A stretch of DNA of 64,000 nt from Boesenbergia rotunda (GCA_024364735.1 JAGFNQ010000294.1:225582-289581), one strand, 5' to 3'. Counted from the first letter of the stretch, positions 45,880 through 56,638 are shown. The notes: generated by a model from the sequence alone, not told the origin. A program made the numbers and translations.

Positions 45880-48269
45880 TGTGACACTGTACGCACTCTG
45901 TTATCATTGCTCCTGAGTGACCAAGTGGACAGGATACTGTGGAGTCCTCTCTCCTACCCTATATCATATGGCGGAGATATCTCTCTTATCTCCTCGTATC
46001 ATCGGAAAGAAGAGAGATCCCTACCTGTTATCACGCTCCAGAAACCACTAACACATAAGCGGTCGAGCGGAGAAGCACAGGGCAACTACACACACCCTCT
46101 GATAATCACTAACCCCTGAGTGATTGGATGTGCAGATCTATATATGACCGATGACCCGTTTCAACTACAAGGGAGCCAAGGATCGATAGTTATGCAATAA
46201 TGCAAGGATGATGCATAATACTAAACCACACATGCCCACCTGATCATTATCCATATCATGATAGAGACATGCATAGGTCATGAACATGCACCAATACCAA
46301 TCAATCATGCAATTAGAGATTCAAGAAAGTATAACTAATGATTACTCAATTCCAAGTATAGTATGACATGCAGCTCCTCTAGGCACACGTTTACACGTGT
46401 ATACTCTATAGAGTGAGAGTATCAAAGAGAGACTATATTGGCATAAACATGATTATTCCAAGTCCAAGCAGATAAGTATCAAACAGGATAATCAAAAGCA
46501 GATAAAAGGTAATAATAACCTATTGCTATCATAACAATAAGTCATGCATACAATATCAGAAATATGGGGACAAGTCAGAGGTACCCACCTCAGATGGAGA
46601 AACCCATAATGAAGAGAACCCCTAGTCTAGGTATAAGCGTCGAATCAGTGTCTTGTATCAAAGGACATATCCTTAGCTATTTACACAAGTGGTAGTAGCT
46701 AACTAACAATTAAACCGTATTAGGATTAACCTTAATTATCACTTCATTTAATTAATACAAATTAAATGATTTAATTCCCCAATTACACAAATTAAACAAG
46801 TTTAGTCCCGATCCTCAACCTAAATCCAGACTCGAGCCCATCCCAAGTCCAAAGTAGCACAAAACTCAACCATACCCAAGGTCATGTGTTTAAGCTAACC
46901 ACCCAACTCCAAACCAGACAACATGGTGTCATAAACTATGTCAATAGCCTCCAATACCTCACGACCAAGGCTAAACCAACATTAATCCCAACAGAGCTAT
47001 CCCCAGCTCTTGCTCACGGCACACAGTACGAACTCCACCTGTGGTTAGTTTCTAAAACAAAACTAGAATCGAAAACTACAGATCTAAAGCAATTCAATAT
47101 CGGAAGCTACTCCAAACTAGTTACAACCGAAAACCCAAATCCAACCCGTTCCAATTCTTTTTTTTTTTTTTTCCAGAACAGAATCAGGACCAGTATAAGG
47201 AAGAACCATATCCGAACAGTAAAGGACCAAACCATTCTACGTTTACATCCCCAATCATCAATAGCAGAGCATGAACAGCAACTACACAATTCCAACATCA
47301 AGAATGTCATTCAATCCAATCTCAAAAACCTCAGAAGGAGTACGGTAGTATCAACAACCAGATCATCTCTCACAAGAATTTGAAACTCAGATTCCGATTC
47401 CAAAAACAAAAAATCTGAGCTGGGGCAACAAACTTAAATCCGAACAGATCAAGATTGGGGCTACTCAAACTGAACTACTACCGGAAACATGGATCTTAAC
47501 AGATTCAACTCAAGGCTACTTCTAATCATCCAAAATCAACCCTAACCTAATCCAACATTGGACTCACCTGAGACGCGCCGAATCAAAGGTCACCGGAGAC
47601 CCTCTGCTCAGATCCCCTTTCCAACGAGTTCAAAAGAAAGCCTTCCTCGGCGATAACTTCCTCACTCTCAGATCTCACTGTGTCATATGTGGCGGTGGAT
47701 CGTATGGAGAGACAGCCGCAGCAATTGGGAGACGGATCGAGACGAAACGGGGAACCGGAAGTCAGTGTCTCCGGCTAGGGGTCTGCTCGTGGCCGAAGGG
47801 CCGGCGGCCTGTATTTGCGACGGCGATGATGAGATCGCCTGGGAGAAAGGGGAGCTCGCGAGGGAGAACAGTGGCCCATAGCAAGAGGTTGGAATGGTAG
47901 ATGGAAGGATTGCCAACCGCCGGCGATGAAGTGGCAACCGGAGGCGTGGCGGCGAGATCGGGAGGACAAGAGAGGGGGAAAAGGATCGGGAGTGGAGGTG
48001 ATGTCGCTGAAGAAGAGGGAAGAAGAGGAGTTCGGCTAATTAGGGATTAGGCATTTATAATAAAAATATTTATAAATGAATTTCCAAAATTCAACTTTTC
48101 CCTCGATTAATTAGGATAAGCTAAAACAGGTTTTTCTTTCTGTCTGTTTATCCCTATAAATTCCAAAATGGCCTCAAAAGAATTTAGAAAAAATCCTGAA
48201 AATTTTCGTAACATTCTACACGGTTATTTTTTTATTTAACCCTTAGAATTAATTGCCGTATTTTACACA
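45880..48269 (-). mobile_element. Gypsy-type solo LTR, minus orientation, no TSD
   Basis: The right edge GCCGTATTTTACACA (48255-48269) reverses to TGTGTAAAATACGGC, close to the start of the solo LTR at 7329 (TGTTAAATACGGC). The left edge is TGTGACACTGTACG at 45880. The GC-rich block at 47560-48030 matches in position. Flanking pentamers (AAGGT and TTATC) differ, so the two sides were not originally adjacent; a deletion or ectopic recombination is inferred. An open frame at 46886-47383 has no recognisable domain. Confidence 0.65.
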
Positions 48270-48328
48270 TTATCTCAATGGATGCACTGACCTTATACTG
48301 AGTAATTTCTTTTGTTGATTGTGCACAG

Positions 48329-50009
48329 GAATGCTTATGGTAGACTTTATACCTGACATCCATTTAGAAGATGTGAAGCACATCCTTTTCCAGCATAAAG
48401 ACCAACTTGCAGTTTGGTTTCTTTCCTCAACTCTTATGTTTGGGTTCTAAATCTGCTATTATTTGACTAGTAATTGATTGTTTTCTTACTATTATTCGTC
48501 TTTACAAAAAGTTTCTTTTTTATGTTTACCAAATTGCAAATTTGAGGTGTTTCTGAAGAAACTAACATATTGCATTTTTGCTGAGTGTGAATGTTTATGA
48601 AGGATTGCTGAAACTTAAAAGAGTTAACGATGAAGAGTTGCAATGATGGGTTGGAATGAAAGGAATATTAGAAAATTGTGTTATGAGTGTTTTTGAGCTG
48701 AAGTATTTGAAATTTCTAAACTCCTGTCTACAATGATATCTTTGTTTACTTCTAAACTGTTAATTAGGACTGAAAGTGTTATTTTGTTCTTCAACGTGTA
48801 AATACCTTATCAATGCTCCCTTTCTGAGCTTCTGATCATGCTTGTTTATCACAGAAAACTAAGGCGTCCAACTCATTTCCTTCACAGTTCAATTTGGTAA
48901 AACGATTTTGGAGATATTTATTGGAACGCGAGGTTACATTTACTTTGTTTGTTTCACTTAAATTTTGTAGCTCTAAGACTTCTGAACCAATTTAGTTATC
49001 TCTTTTCAGGGTTTGGATGCAAACATATTATGGGCTTCGATTTCCAACAACCATTTGACTTCCTTAGCTTTACTTCTAAAGCAATGTCCCTTTAAAATAG
49101 CGGGAAAAGTATGTAACTTTGGGATTCCAGTTTGAGTATCGCTTCTTGAACTTCTCTAAAATTCATTTAAATTTACCTTGTTTATTCTGTCTCTCACACC
49201 TTAAGGGTCAATTCAAAGACGAATTTGTCACGGCCGGTGGCATCCCACTCTCTGAGGTCTGTGCTCTGCTCCATGCGCAATCAAAAAGAGAGTAAATTCT
49301 CTTCATCTTTAACTCATCGCTTTCTTCTTTTCTTATATTGCAATGCAGATATCGTTAAACACCATGGAAAGCAAAGTGACACCGAATCTATTTTTTGCGG
49401 GCGAGGTAACCTGTTGTTTCCCTATTACTATGTAGTCTATTCGTTGGATAACATAATTAGAAATCAATTCTTTTTGCAGGTACTAAATGTAGATGGGATT
49501 ACCGGCGGATTCAACTTTCAGGTAATGTTTATGCCATGGAAATATTCTATTGAAGAACATATCGATTTAGCTAGCAACATGATGGGTGTTTCCAATTGCA
49601 TATGTAACCTTCTGTTTACTTTTACTAATCGACAAAAAAGAAAGATAATTAAAAATGCTACCTTGATGATGAACAATTGAGAAAGTGTCTTGTAAATTGT
49701 ATCTGAGAGCTGAACCAATCGAACTCGGTCTAATTGAAGTGCCACTATTACTGGATTGAATTGGTTTCAGAAACATCGGTTTAGGCGAAATCTTGTTCCG
49801 GGTAACCTTTGATGCAAAGTTCTTTTGCACATAAATTTTCTGCAAAAATATTGTTTGTTTGATTGGTATAAATTAAATCCAGTTTTTTTTAAAAAATTAA
49901 TTTAATTTAATTTTGTTAATTTCTGCAGAATGCCTGGAGTGGTGGATACATTGCAGGGACAAAAATTGGCGAGCGGGCATCAAGCAACAGTAATAAGGAG
50001 ATTCTGTGA
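48329..50009 (+). pseudogene. HI0933/YhiN-type FAD flavoprotein gene, last seven exons only
   Basis: Family: predicted FAD/NAD(P)-binding oxidoreductase (Pfam HI0933-like), usually about 450-500 residues in plants; the substrate is not known to me. Exons by splice sites and frame: 48329-48411, 48855-48932, 49010-49108, 49206-49256, 49349-49405, 49480-49521, 49929-50009 (stop TGA). All introns are GT-AG and the frame is open throughout. Seen: LVKRFWRYLLEREGLDA, ILWASISNNHLTSLALLL, GQFKDEFVTAGGIPLSE, LFFAGEVLNVDGITGGFNFQ and NAWSGGYIAGTKIGE, the last three being the conserved C-terminal flavin-site region. About 160 residues are present. No upstream exon is found in the 48 kb to the left; the gypsy LTR at 45880-48269 marks the break. 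A very long intron cannot be excluded. It could be transcribed but would lack the N-terminal FAD-binding fold. Confidence 0.8.
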
Positions 50010-50660
50010 ATAAATCTTTCATATATGTTATATTGTTAATGTAAAAAATTGCTAACAATCATTTGATACATAAAACATTATGAATATGAATTATCTGAAA
50101 TAAGTTGAATATTGATGTTTACTTAACAAAATTAATATTTAAGAGTAAATAACTTCAAAAAAAAATCCACTTGACTTTGAACATGTGGATTATAAAAAAA
50201 AACACACAATCATGTACATGCTTCGGGAATGAGGTGGACTTTCTCTTGACCATTTTTCTTTTCATATTATTATTTATGTCTCTAATGCATAATCGTGTTA
50301 GTTATCATAAGATAGGTATATAAAATTGAATAATTGATTTACAACCAGGTTGATAAAAATACTCTATTCTCTCTCTCATGTATGATGAAAATATTCTCTT
50401 TCATTAATATGAGATATCATAATGACTTGTCAGCGCCCTATAAAAGAATCAATTTAATTTTTTAAATGAATATATTTAATTTAATTTGTTAGAAAATTTT
50501 ATTAAAAAATAAACCATATCATTATCGAACTATTTGAGATTTATTTATTTTTTTGTTTTTCAATTAATTTGCAGCATAGTTAAACTTTATTAATTGGCTT
50601 CAAAAAGATTGCAACAAGTTGATTACACAGTAATCGACTCGATACATTCCGTCAACAGCG

Positions 50661-51995
50661 TTAATGAGACCGAGCAGTATTGTGTAAAGCCAAAAGAAGT
50701 TGCATAACTTGCGCGACCGCAACGTAAAAGGAACAAGTAGGTGTCATCAATGAGACAAAGGACAGTTGATCTTCAAAGAATGTGCAGGCCTGGTCCGCAG
50801 ACCATCGATTCAATTTAGAACTAGTGGGCTCATTGACATTCTCGAAGACTCGTGAAATGTAGCATCTGTGGTAATCGACCACCACCTCCTTGCTAAGCCT
50901 GTTGAAGAGCTGGACGACTTGTTCGTTGTTGCCCAGCCTGCTGACGATGATCTTCTTTCGCTGGAGTATTTTCACATCTGCAGCGGTGTCAATGATGCAA
51001 GACATGAACAAAGCATAGGCCGTGATGGGATCGTCGTTGCCAGCGGCAGTGCCGCCGTAATTAATGCCACACTGCTCCAGCGCGATGAGATTCCTCAACA
51101 CGATGTTGGTGTCGTCGTCCACCTCGATCTGGGGGATCTCCAGAACCCTTCCCTTGAAGCTGATGTCTAAGAAATTCGTCGGCTTTTGCTTCTTCCTGAA
51201 TATGATTCCTGTCTCCTGCAGCCGAGTCGCACTCGGAAGCCATCCTCGCCTCTTCCAATTATTTGACTGACTATGATGATCGGGTCGAGGATTAATACTT
51301 ATACTTGTGTTTAACGGCAAAATGCTTAAGTAAAAAAGATGGAGAATGTGGTGAATTCGTGTAGCATCGTCAGGTACTCGTGGTATCACGTTACCAAAAA
51401 AGCCACTGAAGTATTGGACGGCCCATTGCTTTAGCCTACCTCGCTCGTCAGGGAATGCGGAGTCGAACAAAATCTCAAGCAAAAAGAAGGGCAATTGGTT
51501 CTCCAACAGCAACATGTCTCGTGCCACTACTCCCCTTGATCGTTGCCAGTTCATAAAGATGATCAGGTTTTCTATTCCTTCCGATGCCTTCCACAGCCAT
51601 AGCATCTCGATGACAAACACACAGTCTAACAACATCGTCTCGATAAATTCATCTCCTCCAATCATCTGGAACGATTGGATTGAGTAAGCATTACGAGCTT
51701 CAGTTTCTTTTTCCATGATTAGTTTGACATAGTCCTTGAGATCCATTCCTGTATTTTGGGATAGTAGCTTGTCGACCAAACACCACTTATGTTGATTCAT
51801 GGCTTGAAGGTGAGGCTTATGATGATGATAGGGCCCGAGTGAGACCATCATTGGCTCGTAGGCTTCAGGTTGGACACCTCGTAAAATTTCTAAGACTTTG
51901 AAGATTGTTGCTTCTTCATGGCTTGCGATGGGCGGCAATCGTCTTTCCTCCAATCTTCTCACCCGTTCATCTAAGTCGTCAATTGTAGCACTCAT
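50661..51995 (-). CDS. DUF247 (UPF0481) protein, copy 3, intact
   Basis: 444 residues, no intron, start MSATIDDLDERVRRL at 51995, which is conserved in copy 4. Domain DUF247 spans residues about 30-432: ATIFKVLEILRGVQPEAYEP, SLGPYHHHKP (52-61), DCVFVIEMLWLWK (124-136), MLLLENQLPFFLLEILFDSA (161-180), HHILHLFYLSILPLN, NFLDISFKGRVLEIPQIEVD, NLIALEQC. A hydrophobic segment at about 411-437 (FVSLMTPTCSFYVAVAQVM) fits the usual C-terminal membrane anchor; no signal peptide. Length fits the family. Function is unknown for most members; in grasses some DUF247 genes are self-incompatibility determinants (known), but nothing here shows that role. Facing it on the plus strand is a repeat-protein gene (55542-56275). 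Confidence 0.93.
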   Translation of the reverse strand: MSATIDDLDERVRRLEERRLPPIASHEEATIFKVLEILRGVQPEAYEPMMVSLGPYHHHKPHLQAMNQHKWCLVDKLLSQNTGMDLKDYVKLIMEKETEARNAYSIQSFQMIGGDEFIETMLLDCVFVIEMLWLWKASEGIENLIIFMNWQRSRGVVARDMLLLENQLPFFLLEILFDSAFPDERGRLKQWAVQYFSGFFGNVIPRVPDDATRIHHILHLFYLSILPLNTSISINPRPDHHSQSNNWKRRGWLPSATRLQETGIIFRKKQKPTNFLDISFKGRVLEIPQIEVDDDTNIVLRNLIALEQCGINYGGTAAGNDDPITAYALFMSCIIDTAADVKILQRKKIIVSRLGNNEQVVQLFNRLSKEVVVDYHRCYISRVFENVNEPTSSKLNRWSADQACTFFEDQLSFVSLMTPTCSFYVAVAQVMQLLLALHNTARSH

Positions 51996-52805
51996 CTTTA
52001 TTTTTTTTATTAGCTATATTAAAAACAAACAATATTATTATTAATAATTTCATATAAATAAATTATAAATTCCATTTTTTGATTTTATTTAACATATATT
52101 AATTTAGTCAAACCAATACCAAAATGATAAAAAAAATCAAATTTATATTTTTAAATAAAATAAAAAAATCGATAAGTAGTTTTAATTGATTTTTTCAATT
52201 TAAAAATATTTATTTTCTCATTTAAATATCAAGAGATAAACAATAATCTTTTTTCCCTTCAAAAATTTAGTTTTTATTATAATAATAATTATAAGGGTAT
52301 ATAAAATATATTAACCGTATTTCAATAAAAAAATATATTCTCCGAAATCAATTTACTGAAAAATTTGAGAAAACCATACCTCTTTGTTTTTTAGTTAATT
52401 ATGAAGTCGATAGTAACAAAATATATATATAAATATAAAGATTTTGAATGAACAATATACACAATCATTTAAAAAATAATTCTCATCAATTTACAAGGTA
52501 AATAATTTTTTTTAAAAAAAATATAATCAAAATCTACATACTTTCAATCAATTGCATAAATAAATTCTTAATTCATCAACTATCATAACTAATTTAAAAA
52601 TTTAATGAATCACATGCAAATGAAATTAAAAATATTCAATTTAATCAAATGTATCTGAAATATAATTACCTGAAGATATTGCATATTCTCATATTCGTCA
52701 AACAGGATCAAATCATCAACCAGATTTGAGAAACAGCAAAATAATGATGAATAATTATCATAAAATAAAGGAAGAAAAGGAAGAAGAACTTATAGGAAAA
52801 TTTAA

Positions 52806-53033
52806 GGGGGTGTTTGGTTTGTATCGTTTTTCATTTTTATTTTCCAGAAAATCGTATTTTTTAATTTTCTGAAAAATGACTTTTTTTATTCTTCAATTTT
52901 CCAGAAAACGTTATGTTTTTTTCTGAAAAATAAAGTTGAAAAATATAAATCAAACATGTTTTTCAGAAAATCTTATTTTTTTACAGAAAATGAAAATAGA
53001 AAACAGACTAGAAAATGTAAATCAAACACCCCC
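52806..53033. mobile_element. Tourist-like (PIF/Harbinger) MITE
   Basis: 228 bp; terminal inverted repeats GGGGGTGTTTGGTTTGTA and its near-reverse AATCAAACACCCCC; 3-bp TSD TAA/TGA (one mismatch). The matching place in unit 2 (about 59393-59400, AAATTTAATGCTTCTTG) is an empty site. The body is rich in TTTTCTGAAAA-type palindromes. Confidence 0.85.
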
Positions 53034-53616
53034 TGATGCTTCTTGATATGAGCATGCAAATGAAGGAAGAAAGGGAAGAATAATTATTCTGAAATTAAAA
53101 ATGAAGGAAGAAAGGGAAGAACTAACAGGTAATTAGACCTTGTTAAGCATGCATATTCCATCTCACAAATGAAGCCAAATTTATAGGCATGAGTTGCGTT
53201 TACCAGATTAATTTATATACTGCCAATAATATTCATCATCATTATTTAGCTGAAAAAATAATAGAAAACAATTGATCAATAATTAAGTAGATGCATTGTC
53301 ATGAAATGCACAGTTGTCTTTGGTTAGATATTAAAATATCTTCATTTTATTTTGTAAAAGATTAACTTCTTTTACAAAGACTACGGTCGACTTTGATTAA
53401 TTCAAACCTCTTTAAAAAAGTTTTGAGTGCGACTCAAATATTATAATTTCTCGTTACAAAAATATCATTGAATAGTGACAGATAGATAGTATCCATCGCT
53501 AATACTACGATTCAGGTCAAACCCCTAATTATAACGACGGATTTGGTCAAATCTGTCGCTATTAGCAACGGACAAGTAAGTTCTGTCACAATTTTAAGTT
53601 AAAAATGCGGACTCAG

Positions 53617-53639
53617 CCCCCCCCCCCCCCCCCCCCCCC
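53617..53639 (+). repeat. Poly(C) run of 23
   Basis: Uninterrupted C tract following GCGGACTCAG; absent from unit 2 at the corresponding place (about 59979). The flanking extra sequence (about 53555-53645) is also missing there. The length may be an assembly artefact. Confidence 0.9.
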
Positions 53640-54873
53640 ACGGTCATGCGATCTGAACTTCCTCTCTCCTCGTCTCCGACGCTTCTCCGTCGTGCCCGGC
53701 GCTTCTCCTCCGGTGAACCCTCCTAGGATCCCATGTACGCTATGTTAGGCGATTTTTCTTCCTTGTTTTCTGCTTTCATGGTGTCGTGGCCTTCTCAATC
53801 CGGCAGCTCTGGTCAGTCGAGGCCAAGCGTGGCCAAGCGGATTAAATACTATAAAAAATATATTTAAAATGAAAAAAATTTTAAATACACACATGGCATG
53901 AAGTCATCTGACTTCAGGCCCTCCTAGGGTGAATTTAGGCCCTGCGTTTGAATATGAAATTACATGTTTTGCTAGATTTTATATATATATTAATATATTT
54001 ATTAAATATTATTTAATATATTAATTTATATTAATCAAATATAAAAAATCATCTCTTTATATTTTTTAAAATCATGTTGGAAGAGATGTTTTTTTAACTG
54101 AAATATTTTTTCTTTCTTTATCTTATGTTTTTTAGCCGATTCCCATAATATATTATTTTAAAATGAAAAGTATGAAAAAGCAGGTTCAGATGTCTCACGA
54201 TTCGTTACTCAGAAAGAGAAAGATAATACTTAGCGAGAGGGGTATAAGAGGAAGTTTACTAAAATAGATATGTCTTTTGGTAAAAATGAAGCCATGGTAC
54301 GCCTTTCGTAAATACCAATTTTCAAATGCTCCCTTTGGTAAAAAGTCGATTATATAATAACAACCAAACTAGAAATGTCGAAAGTTAACTTTGCTGGCGA
54401 AAAAAAAATATTGGTAAAAAATGATTCGTTCGTCTCTAGTGCCCTCGCCAATCCGTCTCAGAATTAACACCGAAAAGGTAAATCATGGGGGCTACTAGTC
54501 TGGACGTTATGGCTAGTACATGGGAAAGACGGACATATTAGCTTTGTCAAATTTTGACTCCTAGATTTCATACTAACAATACTCATATACTAACTATCAG
54601 TCTATCCCGTGAGAAGACACATAGTGCCGATTAAGATTTTGATTTGAAATTAATTGTATTATTGGGTGTCCGACTATTATAACCCGACTAGGATTAAATT
54701 GGTGATCTAAAGAACCTTGCTCTTGTACATATTGTAAATTAAAAATGTATCAACTCTTGAAAAATATTTTAATATATTTTTTGTTTTTAAAAGTAGATTA
54801 AATGATGTTTTTGTAATTTTTTGCCGACCACATGCAAGTCAATTGAAGTTAGGTCAGATCAAACTATCGTCCT

Positions 54874-54990
54874 CCACGTCAGCAATGACGCGCGACGACT
54901 CGTTGCCACCTACCGTTGACTCAATTTGCCATCAGATCTCCATCGCACGGTTCCTATCCAGATCAGGTATCATCCCACCTTCCTATTTAA
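54874..54990 (+). promoter_or_regulatory. Putative promoter of the unit 1 repeat-protein gene
   Basis: Holds CCACGTCAGC (ACGT core, 54874-54883), a TGACG element (54886), TTGACTC (W-box core, 54916) and a TATA-like CCTATTTAAT (54982), in that order. The block is kept in unit 2 at about 61190-61310, but there the TATA-like motif is only CATTTAAA. Inferred from motif order and the gene model downstream. Confidence 0.35.
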
Positions 54991-55030
54991 TTTAAACCAT
55001 CCTTCCTTGACTCCCGTTTGCTTTCACTTA

Positions 55031-55505
55031 GACTGTGTTTAATAGGGGATAATTTATTTTATAGTATAATCAAAATTATATTACAAGTTAGATTTCTTTG
55101 TTTATAATAATTTTAAAATTGTAATGTAATGGAATCTCGATTATAAAAGTGGTTCAAGATTTGTAATCTCGATTACAAACAAAAACGATGTAATCCGATT
55201 ACATTCCCTACCCTCTATTCTCGAAACCTATCGGCAGAACCCTCCGCGACCATGGTCTCGCCGGCTGGCCGCCGGCGGTCGTCGGTCGCCAACCGTGGTC
55301 GTCGGTCGTCGTTGTTGATCGTCAGCCGACAAATTTTGATTACATTACAGGATGGATTATCCCTCACCAAACGCCACCTATGGTTATCAAAGATTACATA
55401 CAACTCATTACCAAACATAGTAATGTAATCTTGATTACATTACATTACATTACAAACTTGATTACATTACAGACTCAATTACATTACCCCCTACCAAACG
55501 CAGCC
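55031..55505. mobile_element. MITE in unit 1, between TATA-like box and start codon
   Basis: About 475 bp with imperfect inverted ends (GACTGTGTTTAATAGGGGATAAT against the reverse of ATTACCCCCTACCAAACGCAGCC) and many ATTACATTAC and TTGTAATC palindromic motifs. Absent from unit 2, where CACTTCGACTCACGAG is continuous (about 61334). TSD is unclear. A GC-rich centre (55225-55320) has no real gene. Confidence 0.75.
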
Positions 55506-55541
55506 TAAACTCACGAGTATTAATTAAGGCTTAAAACTGAG

Positions 55542-56275
55542 ATGAGCAAGGTCATTAGTCTAATTAATTAAGATGTTTAATTAGGCTTTTATTCTATCGA
55601 GCTAGGGTGCGAACCTTGGGACGCTGGGCTTCTAGACTGCCCACCGCGAGTGCTTCCCGATTTACCCTGGTGACCGGTGGGAAACTTCTGTGGTGTCGGG
55701 CCGGTCATCTCAGGTTCAATTTGTCTGCTGCCTGATTCATCATTTTTTTTAGCTAACACTCACCGTTTGATTTGCTTCTGCAGGGGAAGAGCAACAGTAG
55801 TGGCGGGGACCCTGCAATGGCGGTGGTTTTGCAAGGGAAGATCGGACGGGTGACGGTTGCGGCCAGGGCAGAGAGGAAGGTGGAGTTTCGGGATCGGGTG
55901 GCGGTACAGACAGAGAGGAAGGTGGAGATCCGGGATGGGGTGGTGATCAAGGCGGAGAGGAAGGTGGAGTTCCAGGATCGGGTGGCGGTACAGACCCAGA
56001 GGAAGGTGGAGGTCCAGGATCGGGTGGCGGTCAAGACAAAGAGGCAAGTGGAGGTGCGGGATCGGGTGGCTGCCAAGACAGAGAGGAGGCTGGAGCTCCT
56101 CCCCCCTGCTAAGAGTAAACCCAAGCTCCGGGATGGGGTGGTGGTGGTCAAGACGGAGAGGAAGGATCGGGTGGCGATCAAGACGGAGAGGCAGGTTGAG
56201 CTCCGGGATCGAGTGGCGGACTTTCTCTTTGACCATTTTTCTTTTCATATTAGTATTTATGTCTCTAAAGTATAA
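55542..56275 (+). CDS. Hypothetical 14-residue-repeat protein, unit 1 (two-exon model)
   Basis: Unrecognised. Model: exon 1 55542-55550 (ATGAGCAAG, donor GTCATT), exon 2 55784-56275 (acceptor TTGCTTCTGCAG). Phase 0 gives MSKGKSNSSGGDPAMAVV, then GKIGRVTVAARA, then five or more repeats of about ERKVEFRDRVAVQT (14 residues, 42 bp), with alternating hydrophobic and charged residues that suggest repeated beta strands, and LELLPPAKSKPKLRDG. No signal peptide or membrane segment. The natural end is lost: the last residues (from about DFLFDHF, 56218 on) come from the start of unit 2, at the duplication breakpoint. In unit 2 the matching end reads KSKRKPNK then stop. The intron carries a truncated SINE. 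An alternative Gly/Glu-rich reading of exon 2 also exists. The other strand is open by chance through the same repeats. Confidence 0.4.
55605..55750 (+). mobile_element. 5'-truncated SINE-like insertion in unit 1
   Basis: About 146 bp, ends in T8, flanked by AGCTA on both sides (55600-55604, 55751-55755). The phrase CGATTTACCCTGGTGACCGG resembles the 3' half of the SINE at 56406. The empty site is in unit 2 at about 61411 (CGAGCTAGCTAAC). Confidence 0.65.
55866..56216 (+). repeat. 42-bp coding minisatellite, unit 1
   Basis: About five full units of GAGAGGAAGGTGGAG plus CGGGATCGGGTGGCGGT plus about ten variable bases, then two or three degenerate ones. The plus strand is strongly purine-rich and the array lacks stops in several frames. 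It codes the repeats of the hypothetical protein. Confidence 0.9.
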
Positions 56276-56354
56276 TCGTGTTAGTTATCACAAGATAGGT
56301 ACATAAAATTGAATAATTGATTTTCAACCAAGTTGATAAAAATATTCTCTTCTG

Positions 56355-56378
56355 TCTCTCTCTCTCTCTCTCTCTCTC
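56355..56378 (+). repeat. (CT)n microsatellite
   Basis: About 12 CT units, shorter in unit 1 (about 50369). It lies just left of a SINE. Confidence 0.85.
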
Positions 56379-56405
56379 ACTCTCACACTTGTATGATGAA
56401 AATAT

Positions 56406-56638
56406 GCCCCCACGGGCTGGATCAGCTGGTTAAGACACTCGCACTTGAAATGGAGGTCGTGGGTTCGAGGGTCGACAGTATGAACGAGGGGTGAAACCTC
56501 GGCTGCTGTTTAAAAAAATCCCTCGCGCCTGGGTATCTTGGCCTGCCCAGCATTCACCGTGATTTACCCCCTCTGGACACTTGTGGGGCAGAGACCAGGG
56601 GGCCGCTGGGTTGACGGTTCCAACCTTTTGAAATGGAA
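56406..56638 (+). mobile_element. tRNA-derived SINE with 17-bp target-site duplication
   Basis: 233 bp. Pol III promoter motifs: A box in GGCTGGATCAGCTGGTTAAG (about 56415) and B box in GTGGGTTCGAGGGTC (about 56459), at normal tRNA-like spacing. Flanked by perfect TTGTATGATGAAAATAT at 56389-56405 and 56639-56655. Unit 1 has the empty site at about 50379 (CATGTATGATGAAAATATTC). It lies downstream of DUF247 copy 4, on the opposite strand. Confidence 0.92.

Larger units (their letters stand above)
50231..56218. repeat. Tandem segmental duplication, unit 1 (about 6 kb)
   Basis: Runs from GGACTTTCTCTTGACCATTTTTC (about 50231) through a DUF247 gene, its AT-rich upstream region and a plus-strand repeat-protein gene, to GATCGAGTGGCGGA (56218), where unit 2 starts with the same CTTTCTCTTTGACC text. 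Head-to-tail. The stretch 52000-54870 holds no further gene: the AT-rich DUF247 upstream region, a Tourist-like MITE, a poly(C) run, and GTGACGGAT...ATCCGTCGC inverted motifs. Confidence 0.85.

Noticed and set aside
46886..47383. 165-residue open frame
   Set aside because: Inside a gypsy LTR, low-complexity composition, no domain.
55753..56248. Long minus-strand open frames rich in Arg, Ser, Thr or His, Pro, Leu
   Set aside because: They are the complement of the 42-bp repeat array, which lacks stops in most frames; no start context or splice structure supports them.
56406..56480. Functional tRNA gene
   Set aside because: A and B boxes are present but the acceptor stem does not pair and the sequence continues as a 233-bp unit with a TSD, so it is a SINE.
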